Assembly (NCBI RefSeq): GCF_019923745.1
Contig: NZ_JAANOG010000007.1
Span: 120,816-184,815, forward strand
DNA from: Aquirufa aurantiipilula
GTDB lineage: Bacteria > Bacteroidota > Bacteroidia > Cytophagales > Spirosomataceae
Reading direction: 5' to 3'
DNA: 64,000 nt
The notes beneath the pieces were generated by a model that did not search any database, was not told the DNA's origin, and was given only the letters and a program-made list of their open reading frames with translations. The translations under genes were made by a program, and so were the position numbers. How positions within the stretch are numbered: the stretch's first letter is position 1; each line of letters begins with the position of its first letter. Positions 44,644 through 52,890 of this stretch are shown one piece after another.

Positions 44644-46824
44644 ATGAAAACTCGTTTTATTCTACCCTCTCTTTGTTTCATTTTAATCAGCCTGATTCCT
44701 TCTTTTGGAATTAACCCAAGTCAAATTAAAGCGTGGAAAGCCCAGTCCAACCGAGTAAACATCATTCGAGATGAATATGGGGTACCACATATTTATGGTA
44801 AATCGGATGCTGATGCGGTATTTGGTTTATTATATGCCCAATGCGAAGATGATTTTATGCGGGTAGAAATGAATTATATCGAAAAACTTGGGCGAAAAGC
44901 GGAGGTATTCGGTCCGAGTGAATTAGCCAATGATTTATACATCCGTTTGATAATCAGTCAAGAAGAAGCTAAGCAAGAATATAAAACTAGTCCACTTTGG
45001 TTAAAGAAATTATTGGATGCCTATGCCAATGCTATTAATTACTTTTTGTACAAACATCCTGAAGTAAAACCAGCCTTAATAACACATTTTGAACCCTGGT
45101 ATCCCCTTTTATGGACTGATGGAAGTATTGGTGCAATTTCTACCGGTAGCATCAATCAAGCAGATGTAGCTAAGTTTTATGGCTTATCTGGTAATAAATT
45201 AAGTTATCTTAAAAAGAATCCCCTAGATCCTGAGGCTGATTTAACTGGTTCCAATGGATTTGCTGTCGGCCCTGCAAAATCAAAGTCAGGAAACTCTCTC
45301 TTTTACATCAACCCCCATGTGACATTTTATTTTAGACCAGAGGTGCATGTAAATAGCGAGGAAGGTTTGAATGTATATGGTGCGGTTACTTGGGGGCAAA
45401 TATTTGTTTATCAGGGTTTTAACCAATATGGTGGGTGGATGCATACATCTAGCCAAGTGGATGTGGCCGATAATTATGCAGAAAATATTCGTGATGGATT
45501 AAAGGGTAAAGAATATCTATTGGATGGTAAATGGCTACCCATGCAGGAACAAAATTTGACGCTGAAAGTTAAAGGTCAGACTCCGCAAATCATCCACTTA
45601 TATTCCAACCACCGTGGACCGATTATGGCCGAACGAAATGGTAAATGGATTTCAGTTAAATCATATAATCGATCTATCAAGAGTTTGATTCAAAGTTGGG
45701 CGAGAACCAAGACGAAAAGTTTTGAAGAATTTCAATCGGTCATGAACATGCGTGCTAATACGTCGAACAATACCGTTTATGCAGGTAAAAACGGTCGAAT
45801 AGCGTATTGGCATGGGAATTTTGTTCCCAAACGTCAGCCAGAAATTGATTGGTCATTGATTCAAGATGGAACAAAATCATCCTTGGATTGGCAAGGTTTA
45901 CATCCTTTAAAAGACATTGTACAATCCATTGATCCTGCAAGTGCTTGGATACAAAATTGTAATTCAACCCCATTTACTGTCTCTGGGGAGTCTAGTCCCA
46001 AAAAATCACAATTTCCAGTCTATATGGCGCCAGATGCGGAAAATTTCCGTGATAAAAATGCATTTCGCCTATTTTCCACATCCGATAAATTGGATTTGGA
46101 TGACTTGATTCGCTTGGGATATGATAGAAAGTTAACCGCCTTTGAAATCTTAATTCCTGCTTTGGTTAAGGCAGGAGAAAAAAGAAATTTGGGACCAAAC
46201 TCAACTTTTGGAATGGCGATTGATACCTTAAAAAAATGGGATTTTCAGGCTCGATTAAATTCAGTTGCTCAAACTTTAGCTATACAATGGGGTCAAAAAA
46301 TGCTATTGAAAATACCTAAAAAACAGATGTTTGGTGGAGAAATTGATTTAATACAAAGCATGGAGGCCTATATCACGACAGGAAAGGGTGAAGAAATGTG
46401 TCAAGTATTGGATATCGTTTTGCAAGATTTAACTAAAAATTGGGGAACTTGGCAAGTGGCTTGGGGAGATATCAATCGACTACAAAGGATTACAAATCAG
46501 GTTGATTTTTCATTTGATGACACGCAAGCAAGTTATCCTGTTCCTTTTGCTTCTTCTACTTGGGGTATGTTGCCTTCATATAACAGCAAGCCTTTTTCAA
46601 ATACCAAGAAATGGTATGGAGTGAATGGGAATAGTTTCATTTGTGCTGTGGAATTTGGGCCTAAAATTAAAGCTAAATCACTACTAGCGGGAGGACAAAG
46701 TGGGGATATTCGTTCAGCTCATTTTTTTGACCAAGCACAGAACTATGCGGAAGGGAAATTCAAAGAGGTTCATTTTTATCGAGAAGATGTTTTAAAGCAT
46801 CAGAAATCCGCTTATCATCCCTAA
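44644..46824 (+). CDS. Penicillin acylase family amidase, second paralogue
   Basis: Ntn-hydrolase precursor of 726 residues with an N-terminal signal (MKTRFILPSLCFILISLIPSFG). It shows the family N-terminal motif VNIIRDEYGVPHIYGKSDADAV, the predicted nucleophile Ser in LTGSNGFAVGPAKSKSG, the following NPHVTFYFRPEVHV and WMHTSSQVDVADN. Compared with the 696-residue enzyme at 25.6 kb it is equally long and has the same layout but differs in most residues, so the two are probably ancient paralogues with different substrates. It is followed by a two-component system on the same strand, 46 bases on. Confidence 0.85.
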   Translation: MKTRFILPSLCFILISLIPSFGINPSQIKAWKAQSNRVNIIRDEYGVPHIYGKSDADAVFGLLYAQCEDDFMRVEMNYIEKLGRKAEVFGPSELANDLYIRLIISQEEAKQEYKTSPLWLKKLLDAYANAINYFLYKHPEVKPALITHFEPWYPLLWTDGSIGAISTGSINQADVAKFYGLSGNKLSYLKKNPLDPEADLTGSNGFAVGPAKSKSGNSLFYINPHVTFYFRPEVHVNSEEGLNVYGAVTWGQIFVYQGFNQYGGWMHTSSQVDVADNYAENIRDGLKGKEYLLDGKWLPMQEQNLTLKVKGQTPQIIHLYSNHRGPIMAERNGKWISVKSYNRSIKSLIQSWARTKTKSFEEFQSVMNMRANTSNNTVYAGKNGRIAYWHGNFVPKRQPEIDWSLIQDGTKSSLDWQGLHPLKDIVQSIDPASAWIQNCNSTPFTVSGESSPKKSQFPVYMAPDAENFRDKNAFRLFSTSDKLDLDDLIRLGYDRKLTAFEILIPALVKAGEKRNLGPNSTFGMAIDTLKKWDFQARLNSVAQTLAIQWGQKMLLKIPKKQMFGGEIDLIQSMEAYITTGKGEEMCQVLDIVLQDLTKNWGTWQVAWGDINRLQRITNQVDFSFDDTQASYPVPFASSTWGMLPSYNSKPFSNTKKWYGVNGNSFICAVEFGPKIKAKSLLAGGQSGDIRSAHFFDQAQNYAEGKFKEVHFYREDVLKHQKSAYHP

Positions 46825-46870
46825 ATTCATTGTTTATAAGGCAATTTTTGTAAATTAGTTGAATCAATAA

Positions 46871-48100
46871 ATGACCATGTCGCTACCTTTAGTTTCCAGA
46901 TTTCAATATGAAGCCATCTTCAATGAGGCTGCCATTGGTATCTTGGTAACGGATTCTTCTAGTAATGTTATCATGACGAATCACTTTGCTGATCGTCTAT
47001 TTGGCTATGATCCAGGGGAATTGAAAGGTAAGAATATTGACATTTTAATTCCCAACCATTTACGTTCTAGGCATCACGGTCATCAAAGTAAGTACGCCGA
47101 ACATCCCCAAGATCGCCCCATGGGTGTTGGTCTAGATTTAAAGGCCAAGAGAAAGGATGAATCTTTATTTCCTGTGGAGATAAGCTTGAGTCATTTTAAA
47201 GAAAATGATCAAATGTTTTACATTGCTTTCATCAGTGATGTCACGCTGAAACGCAAAGTGGAAATGGAGCTGATTTTGAAAAATCAGGAGATTAATCAAT
47301 TGAATGAAACCTTAGAGGAAGAAGTAAAAGCAAGAACGCAAGCATTACAAAATACATTAGAAAAATTAGAGGCCAATACACAAGAATTGGAGAATGCACT
47401 TCAAAAGGAGAAAGAATTAGGTGATTTAAAGACTCGATTTGTATCCATGGCTTCCCATGAGTTCAGGACTCCCCTCACCTCTATTTTGAGTTCAGCAACT
47501 TTGTTGGAGAAGTATCAAAAAGCAGAGGAACAAGAAAAAAGAGAACAACACATTCGGCGGATAAAGGCTTCTGTGAATCATTTAACCATGATTTTAGAAG
47601 AATTTTTATCGGTGGGTAAACTGGAGTCGGGCCACGTGGAGATACATGCCTCGACCATTGAATTAGAAGCTTTATTTTTAGAAATAAAGTCGGATTTAAT
47701 TCCATATAAGAAAACCAATCAAAAAATCATATTGGATTTTAATGCTTCTGAAACTTGGGTTAGTGATGAATCTGTATTGAGAAAAATTTTGTTGAATGCC
47801 CTTTCCAATGCCTTGAAATTTTCAAATGAGAATGTTGATTTAATCGTGAGGGAAGAAAACAATAACTTAAAAATTACGATTAGTGATAAGGGAATTGGAA
47901 TAAGTGATGATGATAAAAAGCATTTATTTGAACGATTTTTCCGAGGCAGTAATGCTACCGTTATACCAGGAACAGGTCTAGGATTACATTTGATAGACCG
48001 ATATTTGGAATTGATTCAAGGTAATTTGACTTTAGAATCTGCATTGAACCAAGGAACTAAACTTACCATAGAAATACCGAGATTAAACCATGATGAATAA
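46871..48100 (+). CDS. PAS domain sensor histidine kinase
   Basis: Cytoplasmic kinase of 409 residues without membrane helices. A PAS domain (about residues 12-125) has ESLFPVEISLSHF. It is followed by a coiled-coil linker (130-185), a HisKA domain with His196 in SHEFRTPLTSI, and a HATPase domain with NALSNALKF, DKGIGISDDDKK, and GTGLGLHL. His68 in RSRHHGHQSKY aligns with the haem ligand of FixL, but the FixL distal Arg is Leu88 here. A response regulator gene overlaps its end by 11 bases. The cbb3 operon lies convergent to the pair, suggesting redox or oxygen sensing. Confidence 0.88.
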   Translation: MTMSLPLVSRFQYEAIFNEAAIGILVTDSSSNVIMTNHFADRLFGYDPGELKGKNIDILIPNHLRSRHHGHQSKYAEHPQDRPMGVGLDLKAKRKDESLFPVEISLSHFKENDQMFYIAFISDVTLKRKVEMELILKNQEINQLNETLEEEVKARTQALQNTLEKLEANTQELENALQKEKELGDLKTRFVSMASHEFRTPLTSILSSATLLEKYQKAEEQEKREQHIRRIKASVNHLTMILEEFLSVGKLESGHVEIHASTIELEALFLEIKSDLIPYKKTNQKIILDFNASETWVSDESVLRKILLNALSNALKFSNENVDLIVREENNNLKITISDKGIGISDDDKKHLFERFFRGSNATVIPGTGLGLHLIDRYLELIQGNLTLESALNQGTKLTIEIPRLNHDE

Positions 48101-49157
48101 AATATTGCTTATAGAAGATAGTGATGATATCCGTGAAAATACGGCTGAATTGCTGGAATTGTCGGGCTATGTAGTAGAAACAGCTGCAGATGGAATTGAA
48201 GGAGTACGAATGGCTCAGCAAAACCTCCCTGATTTAGTGATTTGTGATATTATGATGCCGCATTTGGATGGTTTTGGTGTCTTGCAAGTATTCTCTAAAC
48301 ATGAGCAATTGTCTCAAGTTCCTTTTATTTTCTTAACGGCTAAAACTGACCGTTCAGATATGCGAAAAGGAATGGAAATGGGTGCAGATGATTTTTTGAC
48401 GAAGCCTTTTCAAGAGGTTGAATTATTGCGCTCTATTGAAACTCGATTAAAAAAGAAATCCCTTCAACGAACTGAAGGACATGTTGATGCTGAACTTCAA
48501 TCTGAAGTATCTTTGGCTCAAAAAGCACTTGATTTTCTTGATTTTATCCATTTTGAAGGAGAAAAAAGAACTCATCATTTGCAGAAAAAACAAAGTATTT
48601 ATTCGGAAGGAGATAGCCCTTCTCGCTTATTTTTCTTAGAAAAAGGTAAGATTAAAACCTACCATACCAACCGCGAAGGCAAATACTTTATTACATCTTT
48701 CATCAAGGAAGGAGAATTTTTTGGCTATGTGGATATCTTGGAAAATCAAATTTACCGAGAAACAGCCGAAGCCTTAGAAGAGTCTGTTATTTTGAGTATT
48801 TCTTCCAATGAGTTTAAAGATTTACTCAAGCAAAATATCCATTTAGAGATATACTTCAGAAAAGCACTAACTAGCTACCTCATGAAAAATGAGAAAATAT
48901 TGGTTTCCATGGCTTATCAATCTTTGCGTTTACGCGTTTCTATGGCTTTGGTCGAATTAGCGAAAACTTATGGAAATGAAATGAGTGCCCCAGTTGTAAT
49001 CCGACTTTCTCGCGAAGATTTAGCATCACGTGTTGGAACAGCTACAGAAACTGTTATTAGAACATTGAGTGATTTTAAAAAGGAAGGTTTATTAGAAATT
49101 AGAGGAAGTGAAATGACTCTTTTGGATGTCAATAAATTGGCTAATTTGCGCTATTAG
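48090..49157 (+). CDS. Response regulator fused to a CRP/FNR-type DNA-binding module
   Basis: Protein of 355 residues. The receiver domain (1-120) has Asp53 in ICDIMMPHLD and the Lys in FLTKPF. The region about 150-270 is a cyclic-nucleotide-binding-like domain (IYSEGDSPSRLFFLEKGKI, ILENQIYRETAEALEES). The C-terminal HTH (about 290-345) has LSREDLASRVGTATETVIRT. Such fusion joins two-component input to CRP/FNR output. There is no N-terminal FNR Cys cluster. The start overlaps the kinase gene end by 11 bases. Its 3' end overlaps the convergent cco-operon gene by 17 bases. Confidence 0.88.
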   Translation: MMNKILLIEDSDDIRENTAELLELSGYVVETAADGIEGVRMAQQNLPDLVICDIMMPHLDGFGVLQVFSKHEQLSQVPFIFLTAKTDRSDMRKGMEMGADDFLTKPFQEVELLRSIETRLKKKSLQRTEGHVDAELQSEVSLAQKALDFLDFIHFEGEKRTHHLQKKQSIYSEGDSPSRLFFLEKGKIKTYHTNREGKYFITSFIKEGEFFGYVDILENQIYRETAEALEESVILSISSNEFKDLLKQNIHLEIYFRKALTSYLMKNEKILVSMAYQSLRLRVSMALVELAKTYGNEMSAPVVIRLSREDLASRVGTATETVIRTLSDFKKEGLLEIRGSEMTLLDVNKLANLRY

Positions 49158-49836
49158 GGCTAAATGGATGACAAATGATGGGGCTGAGTGGAGAGTTTTT
49201 TAAATAATTCGAATGACTCATCCCGATTCCCCAAGCTCCACGAAATAAAAGCAAAAAGGCGACTCCCCAGCTTATATATCTGACGTAGGACATCAAATAG
49301 CCTTGTTTTTTTTCCAACCAATTAAATCCTAACATGGCTGTTGTAATGGCTGGTAAGGTACTTAAACCGAAAATAAACATGGTCCATGCTCCAAGCAAAG
49401 GATTTGGTTGAATCAAAGCCAAACTAAGTCCTCCAATCACCAATCCACATGGAAGTAATCCATTACCCATTCCCAATAAGAAATGGCCTAAGAGTCCCAT
49501 GCCTCTCCCCGATTGTTGCAAAGGTTTTCCAATCCAGCGATAAAGGAAATCAAATGAGCTATCTTTTAGTTTACCTATGGATAGGAAGAGTAAAATCAAA
49601 CCTGCCACAAGGTAATAAAAATGCCACCAGGTTGGGAAAATCCAAATGGACCCTAAACTCGCCACGCATAGACCTAAGATGGAATAAGTAAAAATACGTC
49701 CAACTTGATAGAGAATAGTACTCAGATTAGCTTGTTGGTTCTTTTGCCTTATATGTAGCATAATAGGGCCACACATGGCTATACAGTGCCAACTGCCGGC
49801 TAATCCTACTAAAAAGCTGAGATACCAAGTCTGCAT
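49141..49836 (-). CDS. Sulfite exporter TauE/SafE-type protein, oxidase assembly
   Basis: Membrane protein of 231 residues with six predicted helices. The signature SWHCIAMCGPIMLHI is that of the small SafE/DsbD-like group which ends cbb3 clusters in many Bacteroidota and is thought to aid copper or haem delivery. Position at the end of the cco operon, one base after ccoH, supports an assembly role. Its 3' end overlaps the convergent response regulator gene by 17 bases. Confidence 0.8.
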   Translation of the reverse strand: MQTWYLSFLVGLAGSWHCIAMCGPIMLHIRQKNQQANLSTILYQVGRIFTYSILGLCVASLGSIWIFPTWWHFYYLVAGLILLFLSIGKLKDSSFDFLYRWIGKPLQQSGRGMGLLGHFLLGMGNGLLPCGLVIGGLSLALIQPNPLLGAWTMFIFGLSTLPAITTAMLGFNWLEKKQGYLMSYVRYISWGVAFLLLFRGAWGIGMSHSNYLKNSPLSPIICHPFSPNSAN

Positions 49837-50291
49837 TAAGGAACTAAAATTCGTTGATCTTCCAAATAGGTCTTTTCATTTATCATCCATTCAATATTAA
49901 TTTTCCAGGGACCTTTTGTCAAGAATTCGCCAGCAATAGTCCAAGTGCTATCGCTAGGACTTTTCAGTGAGAAGGATTTGTCTTGAGCCGCTGAAGAAGG
50001 ACGAAAGAAATTCACTTTCACATCATGTGAACCTTTGGGAATACGTAATTTGATTTCCTTATTTGAAGGATTAAATTGAAGTTCTACTTTTTCAGATAAT
50101 AAAGCTGTTTCCTTTCTTTGGTCTATTTTCTTTTGAAATTTTTGTCCATCCTCATAATAATGGTCACCCACTAATTCAATGGTTTCGTGTGTCATATTGA
50201 CATAAAAATAGGCCATGAATGCACCAAAAAGTATAAATACTCCAATTATGGCATGTCCCCAATTCAATGATTTTTTTTCTGTATTACTCAT
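49836..50291 (-). CDS. ccoH: CcoH/FixH family protein
   Basis: Small protein of 151 residues with one N-terminal membrane helix (HAIIGVFILFGAFMAYFYV) and a periplasmic beta-rich domain (KVELQFNPSNKEIKLRIPKGS, WTIAGEFLTKGPWKINIEW). This is the FixH layout, a protein required for maturation of the cbb3 oxidase. It starts within the end of ccoG (8-base overlap) and is followed by the SafE-type gene, so it is translated with its neighbours. Confidence 0.85.
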   Translation of the reverse strand: MSNTEKKSLNWGHAIIGVFILFGAFMAYFYVNMTHETIELVGDHYYEDGQKFQKKIDQRKETALLSEKVELQFNPSNKEIKLRIPKGSHDVKVNFFRPSSAAQDKSFSLKSPSDSTWTIAGEFLTKGPWKINIEWMINEKTYLEDQRILVP

Positions 50292-51687
50292 CAGGCTGTA
50301 TAAATCTAGTTTTGATTGTTTCTATTTCACCCTCTTTATTTTGGATATGAATTTCTATTTTATCCTTACTTTTCCATGCTCCAATGGGAGCTTTAATGAA
50401 AAATTCAGATTTGACCATTTTACCTGGCTCAATACCCTGAGGAGGAGTTCCTACCCATTGAATCCGCATGGGTGCTTCAATTTGGAATTGTAAATTTTGT
50501 AAATCCAGCGATTTGTTCAAAATTTCTATGGAGTACAGATTACTAACCTCTTTATTTTTTTCATCCAATTGAAAAGTCATTCCGGGAGTTCTTAAAAGCG
50601 TGGTTTCCCAGGGACTTCTCGTTAATAATAGAAAAGCAATAGCCCCTATCAATAATAATAAAACTCCACTATAAGCCCCAATTCTTAAGTTGAACTTCAA
50701 TTTCTTTTGTTCATTGATTCCGTTGACAGAATCATATCGAATGAGATTTTTAGGCTTATTGATTTTTTCCATGACCTCGTCACAGGCATCAATACACGAC
50801 GTACATCCTATGCATTCTAATTGATTACTGCCATTTCGAATATCAATACCTGTAGGACAAACACGTACACACCAGTGGCAGTCGATACAATCTCCTTGCT
50901 GACTTTGGTCTACTCCCTTTTGTATTTTACCTCTAGGCTCACCGCGTTTATGGTCATAAGATACTAGGATGGAATTATTATCTAGTAATACACCTTGCAA
51001 GCGACCATAAGGGCAAACCACAATGCAGACCAATTCTCTGAATCTAGCAAATACAAAATAAAAGGTACCAGTGAACAAGAGAATGGCAAATAAACCAGTT
51101 AAGTGATCCACAGGAGGTTCAGTTACTAATTTGATCCATTCCTTTTTACCCATGATGTACATCAAAAAGGTATTTGAAATGGCAAATGACAAAAGGATAA
51201 ACAAAGAATGCTTACTTACACGCTTGACTATTTTTTGACTGTCCCAAGGGGCCGCATCTAATCTTTTTTGGGCTTTGTCGTCCCCTTCAATCCAATATTC
51301 AATCTTTCTAAAAAGCATTTCCATGAAGATAGTTTGTGGACAAGCCCATCCACACCAAACTCGACCAAAAAGAACGGTAAACAAGCTGATGAAAATTAAG
51401 GAGGCCACCAAGCCTAATGCTACTAGATGAAAATCTTGGGGAAAGAACGGAACGCCAAAAAAGATGAATTTACGCTCAATGACATTGAATAAGAAAACGG
51501 GCTCTCCTTTTCTTTCTATCCATGGAAGGCCGAACAATAATATCATTAACAGGTAAGAAAAATAGGTTCTTAGGCGATATAAACGACCAATGATTCTTCC
51601 TGGGTAAATCCAAAGACGTTTACCATCTTTGCTTTGATTATATAGATGATTTCGATAATCATCATTTTCTAAACTGATATTTGACAT
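50284..51687 (-). CDS. ccoG: CcoG/RdxA oxidase accessory protein
   Basis: Membrane iron-sulfur protein of 467 residues with about five helices (four early, one near 330). It has two [4Fe-4S] motifs: CIDCHWCVRVCPTGID and CIGCTSCIDAC. An upstream CGWACPQTIFME is characteristic of the family. It is a cytosolic-facing copper reductase or assembly factor for cbb3 oxidase. It lies 33 bases after the DUF2892 gene with a hairpin in between, and overlaps ccoH. Confidence 0.92.
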   Translation of the reverse strand: MSNISLENDDYRNHLYNQSKDGKRLWIYPGRIIGRLYRLRTYFSYLLMILLFGLPWIERKGEPVFLFNVIERKFIFFGVPFFPQDFHLVALGLVASLIFISLFTVLFGRVWCGWACPQTIFMEMLFRKIEYWIEGDDKAQKRLDAAPWDSQKIVKRVSKHSLFILLSFAISNTFLMYIMGKKEWIKLVTEPPVDHLTGLFAILLFTGTFYFVFARFRELVCIVVCPYGRLQGVLLDNNSILVSYDHKRGEPRGKIQKGVDQSQQGDCIDCHWCVRVCPTGIDIRNGSNQLECIGCTSCIDACDEVMEKINKPKNLIRYDSVNGINEQKKLKFNLRIGAYSGVLLLLIGAIAFLLLTRSPWETTLLRTPGMTFQLDEKNKEVSNLYSIEILNKSLDLQNLQFQIEAPMRIQWVGTPPQGIEPGKMVKSEFFIKAPIGAWKSKDKIEIHIQNKEGEIETIKTRFIQPDE

Positions 51688-51695
51688 AAAAAAGA

Positions 51696-51713
51696 AGGTC
51701 CGTTTCCGGACCT
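51696..51713 (-). terminator. Hairpin with U-run just upstream of ccoG
   Basis: Stem aggtccg (51696-51702) and cggacct (51707-51713), four-base loop tttc. On the minus strand it is followed by ctttttt and then the ccoG ATG at 51687, eight bases beyond the stem. It could cut readthrough into the assembly genes and set the ratio between oxidase and assembly factors. Confidence 0.7.
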
Positions 51714-51720
51714 TTTTAAT

Positions 51721-51933
51721 TTAAAATGGAGCCTTTTCTCTACAAGTACTTATACCAAAAGGTTTATACAGAGGACAAAAACGAACAATTCCTGTTAGGG
51801 CAATGATGCCAGCAACGACATAAACAACTACGGACAAATTCTCGGGAATTATCCCAGCATAAGTAAGAATGCCCAAAGCTACCGCTGCAGCTAAGCGAGC
51901 AATTCTGTCTGTACGTCCAACATTCTGTTTCAT
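51721..51933 (-). CDS. DUF2892 (YgaP-like membrane) protein
   Basis: Small membrane protein of 70 residues: MKQNVGRTDRIARLAAAVAL, two helices, then the CPLYKPFGIST motif. This is the DUF2892 domain, found alone or in rhodanese-type proteins. Its function is not known. It sits inside the cbb3 operon between ccoP and ccoG, 19 bases after ccoP, and is followed by a hairpin. Confidence 0.85.
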   Translation of the reverse strand: MKQNVGRTDRIARLAAAVALGILTYAGIIPENLSVVVYVVAGIIALTGIVRFCPLYKPFGISTCREKAPF

Positions 51934-51952
51934 ATTAGTTGAGTTTAGATGA

Positions 51953-52693
51953 CTATTTTTGCTCCGTTCCTTGAGGCTCTTTAGCCCCTGGAGGGTTGCT
52001 TCCTTGTAGAGTGAGGATATAGGAAGAAACTTGTTGAATCTGAATTGGATTCAATGTTTTGTTCCAAGCAATCATCCCTTTTTCAGGAACGCCATTGGTG
52101 ATGGTATGAAACAAATCCTTAATGCTACCTCCATGTATCCAGTACACGTCAGTTAAATTAGGACCTACGCCTCCTTGACCTTTATCACCATGACAAGCTA
52201 CGCAATTTGTCGAATAAATAGTTGATCCCTCTGTTAAATCTTTTGCTGCACTTAGCGCTTTAACATTGTCCTCATTGACTGAGTTAGCGAATTTCTTCAT
52301 GTATTCTTCTCTCGCTTTTTCCGCTACAGCTACCTCAGTTTTGTATTCTGCCTCTTGAATATTACCATCTTGAGCTACGTGATAATAAAATAAATACACG
52401 ACACCGAATAAAATAGTAATGTAAAACAAATACATGAACCAAGGTGGAGTTGGATTATCTAACTCCACAATGCCATCGTATTGATGTTCCATTTCTAGAT
52501 CTTTTTCCTTTTCCAAAGGTTTTAATCCAGTAAATTTCTGCCACCAGCTTAAGGATACTTCTTCCTCCTGCTTAGAAGGATCTAAGGTTAATTTCTTAAG
52601 CGCAGAAGAAAGCTGCATGGTTACGATTAATACCAAAATGCTTGTTAAAAGTATCAAGCTGATTAACCAAATTTCTGTGAATGAATTAAACAT
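51953..52693 (-). CDS. ccoP: CcoP subunit of cbb3 oxidase, mono-haem
   Basis: Cytochrome c subunit of 246 residues from MFNSFTEIW; an earlier in-frame Met at 52717 precedes a short non-conserved stretch. An N-terminal helix is followed by the CcoP_N motif YDGIVELDNPTPPWFMYLF with a second helix. The periplasmic part has a single haem motif, CVACHGDKGQGG, and an axial Met candidate in GMIAWNKTL. Proteobacterial CcoP has two haems, so this subunit is a mono-haem form. It is 37 bases after ccoQ. Confidence 0.9.
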   Translation of the reverse strand: MFNSFTEIWLISLILLTSILVLIVTMQLSSALKKLTLDPSKQEEEVSLSWWQKFTGLKPLEKEKDLEMEHQYDGIVELDNPTPPWFMYLFYITILFGVVYLFYYHVAQDGNIQEAEYKTEVAVAEKAREEYMKKFANSVNEDNVKALSAAKDLTEGSTIYSTNCVACHGDKGQGGVGPNLTDVYWIHGGSIKDLFHTITNGVPEKGMIAWNKTLNPIQIQQVSSYILTLQGSNPPGAKEPQGTEQK

Positions 52694-52730
52694 ATTGTTA
52701 TGAATAAATGTTGTCAAAAATGTGTTAGAC

Positions 52731-52886
52731 CTATTCTAGAGGCATTTTTCTCATTTTGTCTAGATGTTTTTTATCCATCCAGAACAAATAGACTCCTACC
52801 AAAACAAAGAATACAAGGAATACCAATAAAGAGAAAATCATGTAGGAATCTGCTCCTGGTATGGTCGAAATAAATTGCTTAAACAT
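52731..52886 (-). CDS. ccoQ: CcoQ-like small subunit of cbb3 oxidase
   Basis: Protein of 51 residues found by translating the gap between ccoNO and ccoP. It begins MFKQFISTIPGADSYMIF, has one membrane helix (VFLVFFVLVGVYLFW) and ends DKKHLDKMRKMPLE. Size, helix, tail and position are those of CcoQ, which stabilises the oxidase core. It starts four bases after ccoNO ends, so it is co-translated. Confidence 0.8.
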   Translation of the reverse strand: MFKQFISTIPGADSYMIFSLLVFLVFFVLVGVYLFWMDKKHLDKMRKMPLE

Positions 52887-52890
52887 GGTC

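Noticed and set aside
46931..47250. Calling the PAS kinase a FixL haem sensor
   Set aside because: The His aligns, but the RHxGHxxxY pattern is common in non-haem PAS domains and the distal Arg is absent, so it is kept only as a hypothesis.
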